Shown here: piece by piece, positions 61,490 to 64,000 of the stretch
Numbering within the stretch: position 1 is the first letter of the stretch
Layout: each line of letters starts with the position of its first letter
Assembly: GCA_033026295.1 (NCBI GenBank)
Contig: CM065186.1
Span: 1,555,001-1,619,000, forward strand
From: Channa striata
Taxonomy: Eukaryota; Chordata; Actinopteri; Anabantiformes; Channidae
Direction: 5' to 3'
DNA length: 64,000 nt
Notes under the pieces: model-generated
What the model was told of the DNA's origin: nothing
The model's database searches: none
The model's input: the letters and a program-made list of their open reading frames with translations, nothing else
Position numbers and translations under genes: made by a program

Positions 61490-62977
61490 TTTTATTTTAG
61501 TTATTTAACCTTTATTTAACCACATAAAAACCCATTGCGATCAGGATCTCTTTGATAAGGGTGACCTGGCCAAAAGTTCAGCGGCACACGTCATATATTA
61601 ATACAATTTTAAATATATATTACAATCAATGAATGGAAATGAACCAAAGTTTACGTACTGCATACAGTTTAGCAGTAGTTGAACAATGAACTTAAAAACA
61701 CACACACTTTCCAATGGACTCTCTTTGTCTGATGATTAGGAGAGAATGGAAGGCTTCAAGTGAAATGAGTTCCGAAATCTTAAAGGTCCATTTGGAGAAT
61801 ATTCCAAGCAGAGGGGGCGGCAAAACTGAACGCTCACTTCCCTGTCCCAGTGCGAACACGAGGCACAGTGAGCTGGTGAATGGCACATGAACACAAAGCA
61901 TAATGACTTTTGCTTCTTTGTAGAAGAGAGCACTAATATAATGGAGCCAAGCCAAGAACCTTATAAACTAACACCCTCCAGTGAGCATACCTTGAAATGC
62001 TCAAAGAAGGGCCATTTAGCTTTGGCATCCAATTCACAACGATGTTAGACGACTGCATCCTGTGACAAACCTCAAGGTGCTGTGAAAGACATTTGGCCGA
62101 GGCACTCGTTTATAGCACGTGACCATAATCAAGCAGAGGTAAAAAGTTTGCTGATACAAGACATTAACATGCTTTGAGGGAGACGCAGCATTTGTTACGA
62201 TAATAAAACCCGAGCTTCATCCTCAATTTGCGAACCATGTTAGCAATGTGTGCTTTAAACAAAGCTCATCATCAAGTGAAAAACCAAGATATTTATAACT
62301 GACAACTAACTATCAGTTTCCCTTGGGCAGTCGTATGTATGCAGTGGCGATGGCTGCCATGCAGGGTGCTCATCTGACCCACTGGGAGCAACTAGGGGTT
62401 CAGTGTCTTGGCCAAGGACACTTCGACATGTAGCAAGCAGGTACTGGGGATCAAACCACCGACCCTGTGGTCCATGGATGACTGCCTTACCAAGGCTGAA
62501 TAATATTAGAAGCCTGAGCAAGTGAGGAGGAACAGCAATACAGTACTGTGTATTCAGCACAAAAATGATAAGGCATTTGGAATTGGAGAATTAAATTGGT
62601 CCTCAGACAGAGCCCTGCTGAACACCTTTAGAAATTCTTAGGAAGGAAGAGGTAAAAACAGCCAATTGAACACATTGTTCTATTTGAAAGATAGTCAAAC
62701 CAAGAAGTGGCTTGGTCTGACATCAACAGTGTGTGATCAACAGTGTCAAATGCCTACAATATTATTTACAATCCAATGCCTGAATAAGATCCTTTAAAAG
62801 ATGAACAGAAACAGTGATGTGCTGTTTTCTAAAACCAGATGAAAAATTGGACAAAATATTGTTTGTTTCTAAAAACACCTTGGAGTTTGTCACTAACTTT
62901 TCAATTTTTTTTGCTGAAATACATAATTTACAAATTGGTCTGCAATTATGAGCTGCAAAAGGCTTGCTGACTCACAG
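61490..62977 (-). mobile_element. L2/CR1-type LINE, reverse transcriptase to tail
   Basis: On the minus strand the RT begins near 62977: RPICKLCISAKKIEKLV, then FSSGFRKQH (62825-62850), then GVQQGSV-stop-GPI (62585-62626, matching GVPQGSVLGPILFS), a degraded YADD box (CAEYTVLY), YKYLGFSLDDELCLKH near 62250-62300, GFYYRNKCC, LDYGHV, and VPRVRTGTGK (61835-61868) followed by AF..APSAWNIL. The 3' tail at 61490-61575 contains GGTTAAATAAAGGTTAAATA. Many stops and frameshifts make it dead. A SINE and a deletion interrupt it at 62318-62493. The clade is inferred from motif order and tail; Rex1-like is an alternative. Confidence 0.85.
62318..62493 (-). mobile_element. tRNA-derived SINE, copy 3, inside LINE
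   Basis: Minus strand: GGTAAGGCAGTCATCCATGG, ACCACAGGGTCGGTGGTTTG (B-box region) and ATCCCCAGTACC, then GAAGTGTCCTTGGCCAAGAC, ACTGAACCCCTAGTTGCTCC and a GCACCCTGCATGGCAGCC body. The head matches the SINE at 1843-2042. The A-box end is trimmed and the CTTTGGATAAAAGC tail is absent. It separates the YADD region from the YKYLG region of the LINE, so it inserted into the older LINE or accompanies a deletion there. Confidence 0.75.
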
Positions 62978-63684
62978 ATCAAGATCAGCTTTGTGCAGTA
63001 TGCATTTACTATAGTCTGCTAGGCATTGTTTTATGAATAATGCACATACTGGGGCTGAAGACTGTAAGTTATGTCCTCCAATACGATTTACCATAAAAAT
63101 TAAAACATTTACTTGATCATCTTTAACAATTAAGATGATCTCAATGGAAAAGCAAATAGGAGACCGTGACTCATGGGATACTCCATGAGAGGATAAATTG
63201 CTCTGTGAACTACACCCAGGGAGTGGAGCAAAATAATCTTTATCCAAGTATCTCAGAGACAGTTTAACCAGCCGACATTAGCACAGAAAGAACCAGATTA
63301 GCATCGATACCAAGTCTCAGGGTGGTTTTAGAACAAATGCAGGTTCTACTGTCATGCTTCTTCAGACTTCCCCTTTTTCTCTCCACAGTTTTCATAAAAG
63401 TTTTTTCTTTTTTTTTTTCTCAACTACAGAAAGAGTCGAGATTGTTGGAATGTAACCAGCTGTAAACCATCTGAAAGAACTGCTTCAAAATATCTATTAT
63501 AAGCTGCAGCAGAGATTTAAATTACCTACATGACCCACTGATAGCACAGTACAAGTTCATTTTCCGATATATATATTTTTTCCAGAAGCCCCTGGTAACT
63601 TAAAGCAGCCGCGATGTACAAAAAAATATAAATTTGTGCAGTAGTGTAGTAAAGTGTGCAGTAGTGTAGTTAAGTTGCCCAGCA
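62978..63684. other. Noncoding, possible LINE 5' flank
   Basis: The minus-strand frame at 62972-63247 lies just upstream of the LINE reverse transcriptase but does not resemble LINE protein. Other contents are AT-rich with a T-run near 63405-63418. A short direct duplication, GTGCAGTAGTGTAGT, occurs at 63636 and 63657. Confidence 0.4.
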
Positions 63685-64000
63685 TGTGTTTTCATCATGA
63701 CTGAACACACACTGCTTGATTCCACAGAGCAGCAACAACAGCCATCTAAATGTAAATCAAATGTAGATCATACACAGTGTGCTCACAGTACACTAGACAC
63801 CGACACACACACACACACACACTCTTCTCTATTTAACATAAATGCAAAAAAATAAACTCTGAAATGAGAAAGAAAAAGACACAAAGAAGCTGTTAAAAAT
63901 ATGGTGGCTTCAGTCCAAATGGATCAATAAACAGTTTTTACACCTGAAACTCCAACTTCACTTCAATTCAAGAAAACAACTTTACGGCAGAATTAGAGCG
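63685..64000 (+). repeat. Diverged direct repeat, copy 2
   Basis: Counterpart of 59875-60230 with the core GCAACAACAGCCATCTAAAT at 63732, TCACAGTACACTAGACAC to 63800, and later GGCTTCAGTCC, CTTCACTTCAATTCAAG. It runs to the window edge, so its full extent is unknown. A (AC)10 array at 63803-63822 has been gained in this copy. Confidence 0.7.
63803..63822. repeat. (AC)10 microsatellite
   Basis: Short perfect AC array inside the second copy of the direct repeat, absent from the first copy. Confidence 0.9.

Noticed and set aside
1..64000. CRISPR arrays, prokaryotic operons, integrated viral genes or toxin systems
   Set aside because: The sequence is clearly vertebrate-type. No direct-repeat/spacer array, operon structure or retroviral gag-pol-env frame was seen.

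Overview
The window looks like about 64 kb of noncoding vertebrate DNA, most likely from a ray-finned (teleost, probably percomorph) fish. It is AT-rich, has many long CA/TG microsatellites, and carries decayed transposons of types common in fish: Tc1/mariner, hAT and their short derivatives, L2/CR1-type, L1/Tx1-type and RTE-type LINEs, and a tRNA-derived SINE with the tail 'CTTTATCCAAAGCGACTTAC'. I found no host protein-coding gene that I can defend. Nearly all open frames are short, lack recognisable domains, or are simple-sequence or transposon shadows. Two short exon-like stretches (2572-2863 plus strand; 60955-61025 minus strand) have good splice signals but no recognisable protein. The stretch is best read as a gene desert or the inside of very large introns.

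Layout. 0-8 kb: SINE copies at 1843-2042 and 4548-4640, a Tc1 fragment at 3245-3650, a (CTGG)n block at 6007, and an internally deleted Tc1 element at 7108-7690. 8-21 kb: mostly featureless, but with an intact-ended 403 bp hAT-like MITE at 12752-13154 flanked by a perfect 8 bp duplication, a telomere-like degenerate tract at 16130, and a perfect 16 bp-arm hairpin at 18384. 21-30 kb: an end-to-end Tc1 element (21365-22830) with a broken transposase, a badly decayed Tc1 (24448-25060), a foldback element (25139-25456) and a hAT end (29117-29440). 30-38.7 kb: no assignable element. 38.7-46.7 kb: a degenerate minisatellite, an RTE-type LINE scrap (39655-39985), a second foldback copy (43686-43953), a hAT remnant (44521-45250) with the second MITE copy nested inside it (44667-45051), and the 3' part of an L1/Tx1-type LINE (45365-46695). 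47-57 kb: a tRNA-like SINE head (47000-47110) and a Tc1 remnant (49890-50624). 57-64 kb: a cluster of three dinucleotide arrays, a diverged repeat block spaced 3.8 kb apart (59875-60230 and 63685-64000), and between them an L2/CR1-type LINE (61490-62977) with a SINE in it (62318-62493).

The elements do not form a pathway. What can be reconstructed is a history of insertions: MITE into hAT remnant, SINE into LINE, and two element families present twice in opposite orientation. I see no convincing undescribed biological system. The strongest new-looking objects are the paired hAT-like MITE with diagnostic target duplications and the paired foldback element.
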